The notes: a model not told the origin generated them from the letters alone. 64,000 bases of DNA from Shinella zoogloeoides (GCF_003574625.1 NZ_QNUJ01000004.1:1-64000); one strand, 5' to 3'; counted from the stretch's first letter, positions 44,368-53,993 are shown. Made by a program: numbers and translations.

Positions 44368-45054
44368 ATGTTGAGGAAGCTCACGGCCGAGTTCATCGGC
44401 ACGTTCTGGCTCGTTTTCGTCGGCAGCGGCAGCGGCATTCTGGCCGCGCATTTTCCGCAGATCGGCATCGGGATCGTCGGCATCGCCTTTTCCGCCGGCA
44501 TCGCCGTGATGAGCATGATCTATGCGATCGGCCATGTTTCCGGCGGGCATATGAATCCCGGCGTTTCGCTGGGCCTGGCCGTTGCCGGCAGGTTCCCGGC
44601 TGCCCATGTGCTGCCTTATGCCATCGCGCAGGTTGCCGGCGGGATCGCGGCGGCAGCGGTGATCTACCTTGTCGCCTCCGGCAAGGCCGGTTTCGTGGCG
44701 GGCGGCTTCGGTGCGAACGGCTATGGCGAGCTTTCCCCGGGCGGCTACTCGCTGACGGCGGGTTTCGTTACCGAAACGGTGCTGATGGCGCTTTTCCTTT
44801 TCGTCATCCTCGGCTCGATCCACGAGCGTGCGCCCGCAGGCTTTGCACCGATTTCCATCGGTCTCAGCCTGACCGCGATCAACCTCGTATCGATCCCGAT
44901 CACCAATACGTCGCTGAACCCGGCCCGCTCCACGGGTCTGGCATTGTTTGCCGAGACGGCCGCGCTCCCGCAGCTCTGGCTGTTCTGGCTGGCGCCCATG
45001 CTGGGCGCGGTCATCGGTGCGGTGCTTTGGAAGGTCGTTTGCGAAGATGCCTGA
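44368..45054 (+). CDS. Aquaporin-family channel with altered pore (first of a tandem pair)
   Basis: A 228-residue MIP-family protein with six membrane helices, aligned without gaps to its neighbour at 45194. The second NPA box is normal (LNPARS, Arg187), but the first is NPG (Asn63-Pro-Gly65). At the selectivity filter, Phe43 of AqpZ is Ala43 and the filter His is Asn172, while Thr181 and Arg187 are kept. The pore should be wider and less hydrophobic than in a strict water channel, so glycerol-like or other small neutral solutes are possible. This is inference from positions aligned to E. coli AqpZ. The start follows GGGGGAAT. It lies 151 bases after murB on the same strand. Confidence 0.9.
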   Translation: MLRKLTAEFIGTFWLVFVGSGSGILAAHFPQIGIGIVGIAFSAGIAVMSMIYAIGHVSGGHMNPGVSLGLAVAGRFPAAHVLPYAIAQVAGGIAAAAVIYLVASGKAGFVAGGFGANGYGELSPGGYSLTAGFVTETVLMALFLFVILGSIHERAPAGFAPISIGLSLTAINLVSIPITNTSLNPARSTGLALFAETAALPQLWLFWLAPMLGAVIGAVLWKVVCEDA

Positions 45055-45193
45055 TCGCCGGGCGCGGTTCAGCGTGCGGCGAACAGGTTTCATTCATCCC
45101 CTGTTCAGCAAGGTTTAGTGAATGCTATGCTCGGTCGCGCGACGGTTGCGCGGCGCGGCTCCGCTCCAGCGGGGCCCGGACCAGGGGGCATTC

Positions 45194-45880
45194 ATGTTCA
45201 AGAAACTTTCCGCCGAGTTCCTCGGCACGTTCTGGCTCGTCTTCGGCGGCTGCGGCAGCGCCATCTTCGCCGCCGCCTTTCCGGCGCTCGGCATCGGCTT
45301 CCTCGGGGTCGCGCTGGCGTTCGGCCTCACGGTGCTGACCATGGCCTATGCGGTCGGCGGCATTTCCGGCGGCCACTTCAATCCGGCGGTCTCCGTCGGC
45401 CTGACGGTCGCGGGCAAGTTCCCGGCTTCCCGCCTCGTTCCCTATATCGTGGCGCAGGTTGTGGGCGCCGTCGTTGCGGCGGCCGTGCTCTACCTCATCG
45501 CCTCCGGCAAGGACGGCTTCCAGGCGGGCGGCTTTGCCTCGAACGGCTATGGCGAGCTTTCGCCGGGCGGCTATTCGCTGACGGCGGCGCTGGTTGCCGA
45601 GGCGGTGCTGACGGCGTTCTTCGTCATCATCATCCTCGGCTCGACCCACGGCCGCGCGCCGGCGGGCTTCGCGCCGATTGCCATCGGCCTCGGCCTGACG
45701 CTCATCCACCTCGTGTCGATCCCGATCACCAATACGTCGGTGAACCCGGCGCGTTCAACGGGCGTGGCGCTCTTCGCCGATACGGCGGCGCTCTCGCAGC
45801 TCTGGCTGTTCTGGGTGGCGCCGATCCTCGGGGCCGTCATCGGCGGCATCGTCTGGAAGATCGTCGGCGAGGACGACTGA
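45194..45880 (+). CDS. aqpZ: Aquaporin Z
   Basis: A 228-residue water channel close to E. coli AqpZ throughout. Both NPA boxes are intact (HFNPAVS at 61-67 and SVNPARS), and the filter residues Phe43, His172, Thr181 and Arg187 are all those of a strict water-selective pore. [11 protein letters not shown] and [15 protein letters not shown] are AqpZ landmarks. It follows the altered paralogue after 139 bases, each with its own ribosome binding site, and ends before a strong bidirectional terminator. Placement inside the dcw cluster could relate to turgor during growth, but there is no direct evidence for this. Confidence 0.95.
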   Translation: MFKKLSAEFLGTFWLVFGGCGSAIFAAAFPALGIGFLGVALAFGLTVLTMAYAVGGISGGHFNPAVSVGLTVAGKFPASRLVPYIVAQVVGAVVAAAVLYLIASGKDGFQAGGFASNGYGELSPGGYSLTAALVAEAVLTAFFVIIILGSTHGRAPAGFAPIAIGLGLTLIHLVSIPITNTSVNPARSTGVALFADTAALSQLWLFWVAPILGAVIGGIVWKIVGEDD

Positions 45881-45897
45881 TCGCCGGCAAAAGAAAA

Positions 45898-45924
45898 CCC
45901 GCCGCGGCGACGCGGCGGGTTTTT
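45898..45924. terminator. Bidirectional terminator between aqpZ and the MFS gene
   Basis: CCCGCCGCG (45898-45906) pairs with CGCGGCGGG (45911-45919) around GCGA, followed by TTTTTC on the plus strand. On the minus strand the same stem is followed by TTTTCTTTT. It can end both the aquaporin and the convergent MFS transcripts. Confidence 0.88.
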
Positions 45925-45951
45925 CGATTCGGGGCCTTTTTCCGTGAAGGC

Positions 45952-47256
45952 TCAGACCTCTTCCTTGCCCGAAAGCAGGATGCAGGCCAGTGTGATGACG
46001 GCCGAGAGGCCGAGATAGTAGCCGACATAGGTCATGCCGTAATTCGCCTGCAGCCAGGTCGCGATATAGGGCGCGAGCGAGGCGCCGAAGATGCCGGCGA
46101 AGTTGAAGGTGATCGACGAACCCGTATAGCGCACCTTCGTGGGGAAGGGCGCGGCGAGCGCCGTGCCGATCAGGCCGTAGGTCATGCCCATCAGCGCCAT
46201 CGCGAAGATCACGAAGACGAAGATGCCGGTTTCGCCGCCGGTCATCAGGCCCGGCAGGAAGAACGAGAAGACGCCGATCAACACGGTCGTGGCGATCAGC
46301 ACCTCGCGGCGGCCGAACCTTTCGGCGAGCTTGCCGGCGAAGGGAATGAACAGGCCGAACAGCACCGAGCCGACGAGCTGGATCTCGAGCGCCTCGACGA
46401 AGGGCAGCTTCAGCACCTTGACGTTATAGGACAGCAGATAGGCCGAGCCGATATAGAACAGCACGAAGGTGGCGAGCGCCACGAAGGTGCCGAGCACGAG
46501 GCTGCGCTTGTGGTTGCGGAAGAGCTCGACGACCGGCACTTCGACGCGTTCCCGCTTCTCGATGGCCTTCTGGAAGGCGGGCGTCTCGGTGATCGACAGG
46601 CGGACCCAGAGGCCGACGGCGATGAGCACGATGGACGCCACGAAGGGAATGCGCCAGCCCCAGGCGAGCAGCGCGTCCTGCGACATGACGTGCAGCAGCA
46701 GCCAGAAGATGCCCGAGGAGAGGAAGAGGCCGACCGGCGCGCCGAGCTGCGGGAACATGCCGTACCAGCTGCGCTTGCCCGGAGGGGCGTTTTCCGTCGC
46801 GAGCAGCACCGCGCCGCCCCATTCTCCGCCGAGGCCGAAGCCCTGGCCGAATCGGCACAGCGCCAGCAGCAGGGGTGCGAGCACGCCGATCGAGTCATAG
46901 GACGGCAGGAGGCCGATGATCACGGTCGAGACGCCCATGGTCAGGAGCGCGGCGACGAGCGTCGTCTTGCGGCCGATGCGGTCGCCGTAATGCCCGAAGA
47001 CGATGGCGCCGAGCGGGCGGGCGAAGAACGCGATGGAGAAGGTCGCGAAGGAGGCGAGCAGCGCCGTCGTCGGATCGCTGTTCGGGAAGAACAGCGTCGG
47101 GAAGACCAGCACGGCGGCGGTGGCGTAAACGTAGAAATCGAAGAATTCGATGGTCGTTCCGACCAGGCTTGCAAAAAGAACGCGCGCCGGGGAATTGAGC
47201 CCGGCGCGGTTGGAATGCGCTGCGGTCGGCGACCCGGAAGAGAGTGTCTTACTCAT
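45952..47256 (-). CDS. MFS metabolite:H+ symporter (MHS family)
   Basis: A 434-residue permease with twelve hydrophobic segments. The N-terminal motif LVGTTIEFFDFYVYATAAVLVF and the motif-A-like loop HYGDRIGRKTTLV are typical of the metabolite:H+ symporter family (ProP, KgtP, ShiA relatives), as is CRFGQGFGLGGEWGGAVLL. Substrates in this family include dicarboxylates, shikimate and betaines; this one is not assigned. It is the only minus-strand gene inside the dcw cluster and interrupts murB-ddl. Its promoter must lie in the 430-base region shared with ddl. Confidence 0.92.
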   Translation of the reverse strand: MSKTLSSGSPTAAHSNRAGLNSPARVLFASLVGTTIEFFDFYVYATAAVLVFPTLFFPNSDPTTALLASFATFSIAFFARPLGAIVFGHYGDRIGRKTTLVAALLTMGVSTVIIGLLPSYDSIGVLAPLLLALCRFGQGFGLGGEWGGAVLLATENAPPGKRSWYGMFPQLGAPVGLFLSSGIFWLLLHVMSQDALLAWGWRIPFVASIVLIAVGLWVRLSITETPAFQKAIEKRERVEVPVVELFRNHKRSLVLGTFVALATFVLFYIGSAYLLSYNVKVLKLPFVEALEIQLVGSVLFGLFIPFAGKLAERFGRREVLIATTVLIGVFSFFLPGLMTGGETGIFVFVIFAMALMGMTYGLIGTALAAPFPTKVRYTGSSITFNFAGIFGASLAPYIATWLQANYGMTYVGYYLGLSAVITLACILLSGKEEV

Positions 47257-47685
47257 CGGGGGTGCCTTTTTTGATGTTTCTTGTTTGCCGTCTTGGGAGG
47301 CAGCAGCGGGCTTTTACGCCAACCATCCGGTCGACGAAACAATAAAACTACCCGAATGGGCGAAAAATCGTACTTTTCGTTCTTCCCTGAGACCCGAGCA
47401 TTTACGAAGCGCATTGCCGGTGCGCGCATGGACGTGATGATGCCCGATTTGCCGGTTTTTCTTGCGCCGCGCGCAACTCTCTGATTCCAGAGAGAGAATC
47501 GAAGCGTTGCCTGATTCGGCGCGAGGAAAATTTGTCCCGCGATGCGTCAGGTTAACGAAAGTAAACGCTTCATTAACCTTAATGGCGCTCTAGTGGTCCC
47601 AACTCGCCCGTCGAGTCGGACCGCAAGGCAAATCAGGTCCGCGCAAGGGTCGAGGGGCAGTGTGCGGAATACAGTCGAGGGTTCT
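47257..47685. other. Divergent regulatory region between the MFS gene and ddl-ftsQAZ
   Basis: No gene is supported in these 429 bases. The part near ddl is AT-richer and contains TTAA elements (47552, 47573 and 47579) that resemble CtrA half sites but do not form a full TTAA-N7-TTAA. Three GANTC sites cluster at 47483-47517. Promoters for ddl-ftsQAZ and for the MFS gene should both be here, but no clear -35/-10 pair was identified. Confidence 0.5.
47477..47517. promoter_or_regulatory. Cluster of three GANTC (CcrM) sites, one in a 7-bp hairpin
   Basis: GATTC at 47483, GAATC at 47496 and GATTC at 47513 lie within 35 bases, about 170 bases before ddl. The first sits in a perfect stem CTCTCTG/CAGAGAG (47477-47483 with 47488-47494). 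CcrM methylates GANTC in Alphaproteobacteria, and ftsZ expression is methylation-sensitive in Caulobacter, so methylation-dependent control of ddl-ftsQAZ is plausible. Confidence 0.5.
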
Positions 47686-48612
47686 ATGAGCGTGAAGCAT
47701 GTCGCGGTGCTGATGGGTGGTTTTTCGTCGGAACGGCCGGTGAGCCTTTCGTCGGGGAATGCTTGCGCCGATACGCTCGAGGCTGTCGGCTACAGGGTCA
47801 CGCGCGTGGATGTCGGCCATGACGTCGCCAGCGTGCTCGCCGATCTCAAGCCGGACGTCGCCTTCAATGCGCTGCACGGTCCCTTCGGCGAGGACGGCAC
47901 CATCCAGGGCATCCTCGAATATCTGGAAATCCCCTATACCCATTCCGGCGTGCTCGCTTCCGCGCTCGCCATGGACAAGGCGCAGGCGAAGATCATCGCC
48001 AAGGCGGCCGGCATTCCTGTTGCCGAGCAGCGCCTGATGAATCGCTTCGACTTCACCTCCAGCCATCCGATGAAGCCGCCGTATGTGGTCAAGCCCGTGC
48101 GTGAGGGGTCGTCCTTCGGCGTGGTCATGGTCAAGGAAGACCAGTCGCATCCGCCGCAGATCATCACCTCCTCGGAATGGCGCTATGGCGACAGCGTCAT
48201 GGTCGAGCGCTACGTCTATGGCCGCGAGCTGACCTGCGGCGTCATGGGCGATGTCGCGCTCGGCGTCACGGAAGTCATTCCGCAGGGGCATTCCTTCTAC
48301 GACTACGATTCCAAATATGTAAAAGGCGGTTCGAAACACGTCATCCCGGCGCAAATTTCACCGAATATTTACCAAAAAGTACAAACACTCGCACTCAAGG
48401 CGCATCAAGCGATCGGGTGCCGTGGCGTCAGCCGTTCCGACTTCCGCTACGACGACCGTTTTTCCGAGAATGGCGAGCTTATCTGGCTGGAGATCAACAC
48501 CCAGCCCGGCATGACCCCTACCTCCCTGGTGCCCGAAATGGCCGACCACGCCGGCCATTCCTTTGGTGAGTTCTTGAAGTGGATGGTGGAGGACGCGTCG
48601 TGCTTGCGTTGA
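47686..48612 (+). CDS. ddl: D-alanine--D-alanine ligase
   Basis: A 308-residue ATP-grasp enzyme. [19 protein letters not shown] is the N-terminal signature, [17 protein letters not shown] the ATP-binding region, [19 protein letters not shown] the active-site loop and [18 protein letters not shown] the metal site. It joins two D-alanines for MurF. The start at ATG 47686 follows CGAGGG; the open frame upstream to 47542 is not conserved. ftsQ starts inside its last codons (13-base overlap). It is the first gene of the second dcw block. Confidence 0.95.
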   Translation: MSVKHVAVLMGGFSSERPVSLSSGNACADTLEAVGYRVTRVDVGHDVASVLADLKPDVAFNALHGPFGEDGTIQGILEYLEIPYTHSGVLASALAMDKAQAKIIAKAAGIPVAEQRLMNRFDFTSSHPMKPPYVVKPVREGSSFGVVMVKEDQSHPPQIITSSEWRYGDSVMVERYVYGRELTCGVMGDVALGVTEVIPQGHSFYDYDSKYVKGGSKHVIPAQISPNIYQKVQTLALKAHQAIGCRGVSRSDFRYDDRFSENGELIWLEINTQPGMTPTSLVPEMADHAGHSFGEFLKWMVEDASCLR

Positions 48613-49520
48613 GCCTCAGGAAGAGCAGGGTGCGTCCCGCCGGGCTTTCCGAGCCGGAAGCCGGCCGCGTGCTGCCGCGGCCGCTGCGCCGGGTCGTGCG
48701 TTTCCTCGTCAGCCTTGCTGCCGGTCGCATCGCCATTCCGCGCCATGCCGGCAGCGTCGCGACGGTGCTGTTCCTCGGCTCGACCGGCCTTTACGGCATG
48801 TCGCTGGGCGGCCATTCGCAGGATTTCGCCCAGGCCTCGACCACCGCGATGGGCTTTGCCATCGAGGACGTGAAGGTCTCCGGCAACCGCGAGACCTCCG
48901 AGATCGACATCCTCGAACGCCTCGGCCTCGACGGCACGACCTCGCTGGTTGCGCTCGACGTCAAGGATGCGCGCGCCAAGCTCGCCGATCTGCCCTGGGT
49001 GCAGGACGTTTCCGTCCGCAAGGTCTATCCGGGCACGATCGAGATCGCGCTCAAGGAGCGCGAGGCCTTCGCGATTTGGCAGCACGGCAACGACCTGTCG
49101 CTGATCGAGAAGAACGGTTCGGTGATCGCGCCGCTGCGTGACAACAAGTTCTCCTCGCTGCCGCTCTTCGTCGGCCGCGACGCCGAGACGGCCGCCGCCG
49201 GCTTTGCCGACGAGTTCGACAACTGGCCGGAGATCAAGGCGCGGGTGAAGGCCTATATCCGGGTCGCCGGCCGCCGCTGGGACCTGCGCCTCGACAACGG
49301 CATCGTCGTGAAGCTGCCGGAGCACAACGTGCCGCGCGCCATGGACATGCTGGCGACGCTGGAAGGCGAGGAGGGGCTGCTGGAACGGGACATCGCCGCG
49401 GTCGACCTGCGGCTCGAGGACCGCACCACGGTGCGGCTCACGGAAGGGGCGCTGGAACGCCGCAATGCGGCGGTCGAGCAGAGGGCAAAGGACCTGAAGA
49501 AGGCAGCGAAACGCACATGA
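48600..49520 (+). CDS. ftsQ: Cell division protein FtsQ
   Basis: A 306-residue bitopic membrane protein. A basic cytoplasmic region, a membrane helix near residues 55-75, and a periplasmic POTRA domain starting [21 protein letters not shown], followed by the beta domain ([21 protein letters not shown]). FtsQ links early and late division proteins through FtsL and FtsB. The start is GTG 48600, chosen because GGTGGAGGA lies 7 bases before it; GTG 48579 is also in frame. It overlaps ddl by 13 bases and ftsA by 4. Confidence 0.94.
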   Translation: MLALSLRKSRVRPAGLSEPEAGRVLPRPLRRVVRFLVSLAAGRIAIPRHAGSVATVLFLGSTGLYGMSLGGHSQDFAQASTTAMGFAIEDVKVSGNRETSEIDILERLGLDGTTSLVALDVKDARAKLADLPWVQDVSVRKVYPGTIEIALKEREAFAIWQHGNDLSLIEKNGSVIAPLRDNKFSSLPLFVGRDAETAAAGFADEFDNWPEIKARVKAYIRVAGRRWDLRLDNGIVVKLPEHNVPRAMDMLATLEGEEGLLERDIAAVDLRLEDRTTVRLTEGALERRNAAVEQRAKDLKKAAKRT

Positions 49521-50848
49521 GCATTTTCGGTTCGTCCCATTTCGGCCTGCCGCGCTTGAAGCCGCTTTCCTCCAAGCGTGCTCACGTCGTTTCGGTCCTC
49601 GACATCGGTTCCACCAAGATCGTCTGCATGATCGGCCGGCTGACGCCGCGCGCCGAGAGCGAGATCCTGCCGGGCCGCACGCACAATGTCGAAGTGATCG
49701 GCATCGGCCACCAGAAATCCCGCGGCGTGAAGAACGGCGTGATCACCGACCTCGACGCAGTCGAGAGCGTCGTGCGCCTTGCCGTCGACGCGGCCGAGCG
49801 CATGGCCGGCCTCACCATCGAGAGCCTGATCGTCAACGTTTCCGCCGGCCGCCTGCAGAGCGACGTCTACACCGCCACCATCGACCTCGGCGGCCAGGAA
49901 GTCGACGCCAACGATCTGCGCAAGGTGCTCGCCGTCGCCGGCCAGCAGTCGCTGCGCCAGGACCGCGCCATCCTCCATTCGCTGCCGACCGGCTTCTCGC
50001 TGGACGGCGAGCGCGGCATCCGCGATCCGCTCTCCATGTTCGGCGACGTCCTCGGCGTCGACATGCATGTGCTGACGGCCGAGCGCACCGCGCTGAAGAA
50101 CCTGGAACTGTGCATCAACCGCGCGCACCTCTCCGTCGAGGGCATGGTGGCGACGCCCTATGCGAGCGGCCTTTCGGCCCTCGTCGACGACGAGGTCGAG
50201 CTCGGCTGCGCCTGCATCGACATGGGCGGCGGCACGACGACGATCTCCGTCTTCGCCGAAGGCAAGCTGGTGCATTCCGACGCGGTCTCGCTCGGCGGTC
50301 ACCACGTCACCACGGACCTAGCGCGTGGCCTCTCGACCCGCATCGAGGATGCCGAACGCCTCAAGGTCGTCCATGGCTCGGCGCTGCCGAACGCCGGCGA
50401 CGAGCGCGACATCATCACCGTCCCGCCGATCGGCGAGGACGACCGCGACCAGCCGACCCACGTGCCGCGCACGCTCATCTCGCGCATCGTGCGGGCCCGG
50501 ATCGAGGAAACGCTCGAGCTTATCCGCGATCGCATCCAGCGCTCCGGCTTCTCGCCGATCGTGGGCAAGCGGATCGTGCTGACGGGCGGCGCAAGCCAGC
50601 TGACCGGCCTGCCGGAAGCGGCCCGCCGCATCCTCGCCCGCAATGTCCGCATCGGCCGGCCGCTCGGCGTGTCCGGCCTGCCGACGGCGGCGAAGGGCCC
50701 GGCCTTTTCGACCGCGGTGGGCCTCATGATCTATCCGCAGGTCGCGGAACTGGAAGAACACGCTGTGCAGGGCGGCATGCTCTCGCAGCTCACGGGTGGC
50801 AACGGCCGCATAGCCCGCATGGGCCAGTGGCTGAAGGAAAGTTTCTGA
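49517..50848 (+). CDS. ftsA: Cell division protein FtsA
   Basis: A 443-residue actin-like ATPase. VSVLDIGSTKIVCMIG is the phosphate 1 loop, the SHS2/1C domain follows, and CIDMGGGTTTISVF is phosphate 2. The C-terminus ARMGQWLKESF is the amphipathic helix that tethers FtsA, and through it FtsZ, to the membrane. Its ATG overlaps the ftsQ stop in ATGA. Between it and ftsZ is a 96-base gap with a perfect 26-bp palindrome, so ftsZ may be uncoupled from it. Confidence 0.96.
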   Translation: MSIFGSSHFGLPRLKPLSSKRAHVVSVLDIGSTKIVCMIGRLTPRAESEILPGRTHNVEVIGIGHQKSRGVKNGVITDLDAVESVVRLAVDAAERMAGLTIESLIVNVSAGRLQSDVYTATIDLGGQEVDANDLRKVLAVAGQQSLRQDRAILHSLPTGFSLDGERGIRDPLSMFGDVLGVDMHVLTAERTALKNLELCINRAHLSVEGMVATPYASGLSALVDDEVELGCACIDMGGGTTTISVFAEGKLVHSDAVSLGGHHVTTDLARGLSTRIEDAERLKVVHGSALPNAGDERDIITVPPIGEDDRDQPTHVPRTLISRIVRARIEETLELIRDRIQRSGFSPIVGKRIVLTGGASQLTGLPEAARRILARNVRIGRPLGVSGLPTAAKGPAFSTAVGLMIYPQVAELEEHAVQGGMLSQLTGGNGRIARMGQWLKESF

Positions 50849-50852
50849 CGGG

Positions 50853-50878
50853 TTTCCCGGCGGCGCGCCGCCGGGAAA
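50853..50878. promoter_or_regulatory. Perfect 26-bp palindrome between ftsA and ftsZ
   Basis: TTTCCCGGCGGCG (50853-50865) is followed directly by its exact reverse complement (50866-50878), starting four bases after the ftsA stop. As RNA it can form a stem of up to 11 bp. No T-run follows, so it is not a standard terminator; it could be an RNA processing or stability element that sets ftsZ apart from ftsQA. Confidence 0.6.
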
Positions 50879-50944
50879 GACCGACAACGAGTATCGTGAA
50901 TAGACCGGCTGGGCGAAGCGGCCGGAAACGAAAGGAACAATGCA

Positions 50945-52702
50945 ATGACTATCAAGCTGCAGAAGCCGGACATCACTGAGCTGAAGCCCCGCATCACCGT
51001 CTTCGGTGTCGGCGGCGGCGGCGGCAATGCCGTCAACAACATGATCACCGCGGGCCTCGAAGGCGTCGACTTCGTCGTCGCCAACACCGACGCCCAGGCG
51101 CTGTCCATGACCAAGGCTTCGCGGATCATCCAGATGGGTGTCCAGGTCACCGAAGGCCTCGGCGCCGGCTCGCAGCCGGAAGTCGGCCGCGCGGCCGCCG
51201 AAGAGTGCATCGACGAGATCATCGACCACCTCAACGGTACCCACATGTGCTTCGTCACCGCCGGCATGGGCGGCGGCACCGGCACGGGTGCTGCCCCGAT
51301 CGTCGCGCAGGCCGCCCGCAACAAGGGCATCCTGACCGTCGGCGTCGTCACCAAGCCGTTCCACTTCGAAGGCGGCCGCCGCATGCGCCTCGCCGAAGAA
51401 GGTATACTGGAACTCCAGAAGTCGGTCGACACGCTGATCGTCATCCCGAACCAGAACCTCTTCCGCATCGCCAACGACAAGACCACCTTCGCCGACGCCT
51501 TCGCGATGGCTGATCAGGTGCTCTATTCGGGCGTCGCCTGCATCACTGACCTGATGGTCAAGGAAGGCCTCATCAACCTCGACTTCGCCGACGTCCGCTC
51601 GGTGATGCGCGAGATGGGCCGCGCCATGATGGGTACGGGCGAAGCTTCGGGCGAAGGCCGCGCAATGGCCGCTGCGGAAGCCGCCATCGCCAACCCGCTG
51701 CTGGACGAAACCTCGATGAAGGGCGCGCAGGGCCTGCTGATCTCCATCACCGGCGGTCGCGACCTTACGCTCTTCGAAGTCGACGAAGCTGCGACCCGTA
51801 TCCGCGAGGAAGTCGATCCGGATGCGAACATCATCCTCGGCGCCACCTTCGACGAAGAGCTCGAAGGCCTCATCCGCGTCTCCGTCGTCGCCACCGGCAT
51901 CGACCGCTCGGCCTCGGAGGTGGCCGGTCGTTCTGCTGACTTTCGCGGCCATAGCAAGCCAGTAGTCCGTCCGTCGGCCGCCGTTCCGGTCCAGCCGCAG
52001 GTCCAGCCCGTCGCCGCCGCTCCGCAGCCTGTCGCGCAGCAGCCCGTGATGCAGCACCAGCCGGTCATGCAGCAGCCCGTCGCCCAGCAGCCGGTCATCG
52101 ACCCGATTGCCGAAGCGATCCGCGCTTCCGAGGAAAACCTCGAGCGGGAACTCGCCATCTCGGCAAGCCGCCCGGCACCGGTCCAGCAGGTCGCCGCGCA
52201 TCACGAAGAGCCGCGCCTGCAGAACCGCATCTTCGCAGCGCCCGCCGAAATGCCGGTCGTCCAGCGTTCGGTCCCGGTCCAGCAGCCCGTGCAGCAGGCC
52301 CCGGTCATGCAGCAGCGCGTCGAGCCCGCCGCTCCGATCATCCGTCAGGAGCCGCAGGCCATGCGCATGCCGAAGATCGAGGACTTCCCGCCGGTCGTGC
52401 AGGCCGAAATCGACCACCGCACCGCCCAGCAGCCGGCCATGGGACACCAGGAAGAACGCGGCCCGATGGGGCTCCTCAAGCGCCTGACCTCGTCGCTCGG
52501 CCGTCATGAAGAAGCGCATGCACAGGAGCAGGCCGCCCCTGCCGCCCAGCAGCAGCGCCGCCCGCTCTCGGCCGAAGCCAGCCTCTACGCACCGCGTCGC
52601 GGCCAGCTCGACGACCACGGCCGCGCCAATCCGCAGCCGCGCGCGCTGCAGGAAGACGACCAGCTGGAAATCCCGGCGTTCCTCCGCCGGCAGTCCAACT
52701 GA
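50945..52702 (+). CDS. ftsZ: Cell division GTPase FtsZ
   Basis: A 585-residue tubulin-like GTPase. The glycine-rich loop starts at [15 protein letters not shown], the tubulin signature GGGTGTG is at 109-115, and [11 protein letters not shown] is the T7 catalytic loop. The globular part ends near residue 318. A linker of about 250 residues rich in Gln, Pro, Val and Ala follows, and the C-terminal peptide [12 protein letters not shown] binds FtsA. Such long linkers are characteristic of Rhizobiales and Caulobacterales. The ribosome binding site is GAAAGGAAC. A strong terminator follows. Confidence 0.97.
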   Translation: MTIKLQKPDITELKPRITVFGVGGGGGNAVNNMITAGLEGVDFVVANTDAQALSMTKASRIIQMGVQVTEGLGAGSQPEVGRAAAEECIDEIIDHLNGTHMCFVTAGMGGGTGTGAAPIVAQAARNKGILTVGVVTKPFHFEGGRRMRLAEEGILELQKSVDTLIVIPNQNLFRIANDKTTFADAFAMADQVLYSGVACITDLMVKEGLINLDFADVRSVMREMGRAMMGTGEASGEGRAMAAAEAAIANPLLDETSMKGAQGLLISITGGRDLTLFEVDEAATRIREEVDPDANIILGATFDEELEGLIRVSVVATGIDRSASEVAGRSADFRGHSKPVVRPSAAVPVQPQVQPVAAAPQPVAQQPVMQHQPVMQQPVAQQPVIDPIAEAIRASEENLERELAISASRPAPVQQVAAHHEEPRLQNRIFAAPAEMPVVQRSVPVQQPVQQAPVMQQRVEPAAPIIRQEPQAMRMPKIEDFPPVVQAEIDHRTAQQPAMGHQEERGPMGLLKRLTSSLGRHEEAHAQEQAAPAAQQQRRPLSAEASLYAPRRGQLDDHGRANPQPRALQEDDQLEIPAFLRRQSN

Positions 52703-52731
52703 GGCCCTTCGGGTAGCCCCCTGAAACAAGA

Positions 52732-52759
52732 TGCCCGGATCGCCGATCCGGGCATTTTT
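52732..52759 (+). terminator. ftsZ: Rho-independent terminator after ftsZ
   Basis: A perfect 10-bp stem TGCCCGGATC/GATCCGGGCA (52732-52741 with 52745-52754) and a 3-base loop are followed by TTTTT. It closes the dcw cluster about 30 bases after the ftsZ stop. Confidence 0.92.
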
Positions 52760-53027
52760 ATTTCCGTTTCCTTTCAATAACTTGTTAGCTGAAACATGCG
52801 TAACAAAACGAAAGAAACAGTGATTTGTCTGAAGGTGAGGGGCCTACTACATTCAGGCTGGGCAAAGGGGATAGTCAGGATTCGCGCGGAAGGCCTTGCC
52901 GGAGCGCACATCACACTCCAGACGGTCCGGCATGAAAGTCGGCGGACGTAGCGCGTCCGGCGAATGGCTTCCTGAGCCCTGGACAGACAATATCGGCGAA
53001 GAATGAGCCGATAGTAAGATAAGGCGA
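52760..53027 (+). other. lpxC: Intergenic region ahead of lpxC
   Basis: No gene is supported between the ftsZ terminator and lpxC. The first 60 bases are AT-rich (cluster of A-runs around 52800-52820) and are the likely promoter region of lpxC. The last 150 bases are GC-rich with short inverted pieces and would form an untranslated leader. No known riboswitch was recognised. Confidence 0.45.
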
Positions 53028-53993
53028 ATGCAGATGACGATCGGTATGCTCGGTTTCCAGACGACGATTTCCAGCCCGGTGACGATTTCCGGGACGGGCG
53101 TCCATTCCGGCGCGGCCGTATCGATCACCTTCAATCCGTCCGAGGCCGACAGCGGCGTCGTCTTCCAGCGCCTGCACGACGACGGCACGGTCAGCGAATA
53201 CCGCGCGGTCTCCTCGCAGGTCGGCAACACCGACCTCTGCACCGTCCTCGGCTTTTCCCCCGCAGCGTCGATCGCCACGGTCGAGCACGTCATGGCTGCG
53301 CTCTACGCGCTCGGCCTCGACAATGTGCTGATCGAAGTGCACGGCGCTGAAATGCCGATCATGGACGGCAGCTCCGCCCCCTTCATCGACGCCATCGACC
53401 AGGTCGGCCTCGTCGCGCTCTCCGTGAAGCGCCGCTATATCCGCATCGTCAAGCCGGTGCGAATCGAAGCCGGCGCCTCCTGGGCCGAGTTCCTGCCCTA
53501 TGACGGCGGCACGCGATTCGAGGTCGAGATCGATTTCGACTGCCCGCTGATCGGCCGCCAGTCCTGGAAGGGCGACCTGACCTCCACCACCTTCCGCAAC
53601 GAGCTGTCGCGCGCCCGCACCTTCGGCTTCATGCGCGATGTCGAGCGGCTCTGGGCTTCCGGCCATGCGCTCGGCTCGTCGCTGGAAAACTCCGTCGTCA
53701 TCTCCGACGACAACACCGTGATCAATGTCGAGGGCCTGCGTTACGCCAAGGACGAGTTCGTCCGCCACAAGACGCTCGACGCCGTCGGCGACCTCGCCCT
53801 TGCCGGTGCGCAGTTCATCGGCTGCTACCGCTCCTATCGCGGCGGCCACAAGATGAATGCCTATGCGCTGAAGGCGCTGCTCAGCGACCGCACCGCCTAT
53901 GAGGTGGTCGAGGCCTCCGCACCGCGTTCGCGCGCCGGCCAGCGCGAGCTGATCGCCGTCAACGCTCCGGAATTCGCGCCCTGGTCTCTTTGA
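53028..53993 (+). CDS. lpxC: UDP-3-O-acyl-N-acetylglucosamine deacetylase LpxC
   Basis: A 321-residue zinc deacetylase that commits precursors to lipid A. Zinc ligands are His87 (ATVEHVMAAL), His247 and Asp251 (RHKTLDAVGD), with catalytic Glu86 and the conserved His274. The sequence GTGVHSGAAVSI near the N-terminus is the usual start of the first domain. Other in-frame ATGs (53034, 53046) are possible starts; none has a strong ribosome binding site. It stands alone after ftsZ as in other Alphaproteobacteria. The C-terminal tail after about residue 295 is longer than in E. coli. Confidence 0.95.
   Translation: MQMTIGMLGFQTTISSPVTISGTGVHSGAAVSITFNPSEADSGVVFQRLHDDGTVSEYRAVSSQVGNTDLCTVLGFSPAASIATVEHVMAALYALGLDNVLIEVHGAEMPIMDGSSAPFIDAIDQVGLVALSVKRRYIRIVKPVRIEAGASWAEFLPYDGGTRFEVEIDFDCPLIGRQSWKGDLTSTTFRNELSRARTFGFMRDVERLWASGHALGSSLENSVVISDDNTVINVEGLRYAKDEFVRHKTLDAVGDLALAGAQFIGCYRSYRGGHKMNAYALKALLSDRTAYEVVEASAPRSRAGQRELIAVNAPEFAPWSL

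Noticed and set aside
45118-47274. A 718-residue plus-strand frame across aqpZ and the MFS gene
   Set aside because: It is out of phase with aqpZ and antisense to the transporter, and it runs through a strong terminator.
47552-47582. A full CtrA site before ddl
   Set aside because: TTAA elements are present, but none pair at the required seven-base spacing; only half sites remain.
50318-52777. An 819-residue minus-strand frame opposite ftsA and ftsZ
   Set aside because: It is antisense to well-conserved genes, has no recognisable domain and crosses the ftsZ terminator.
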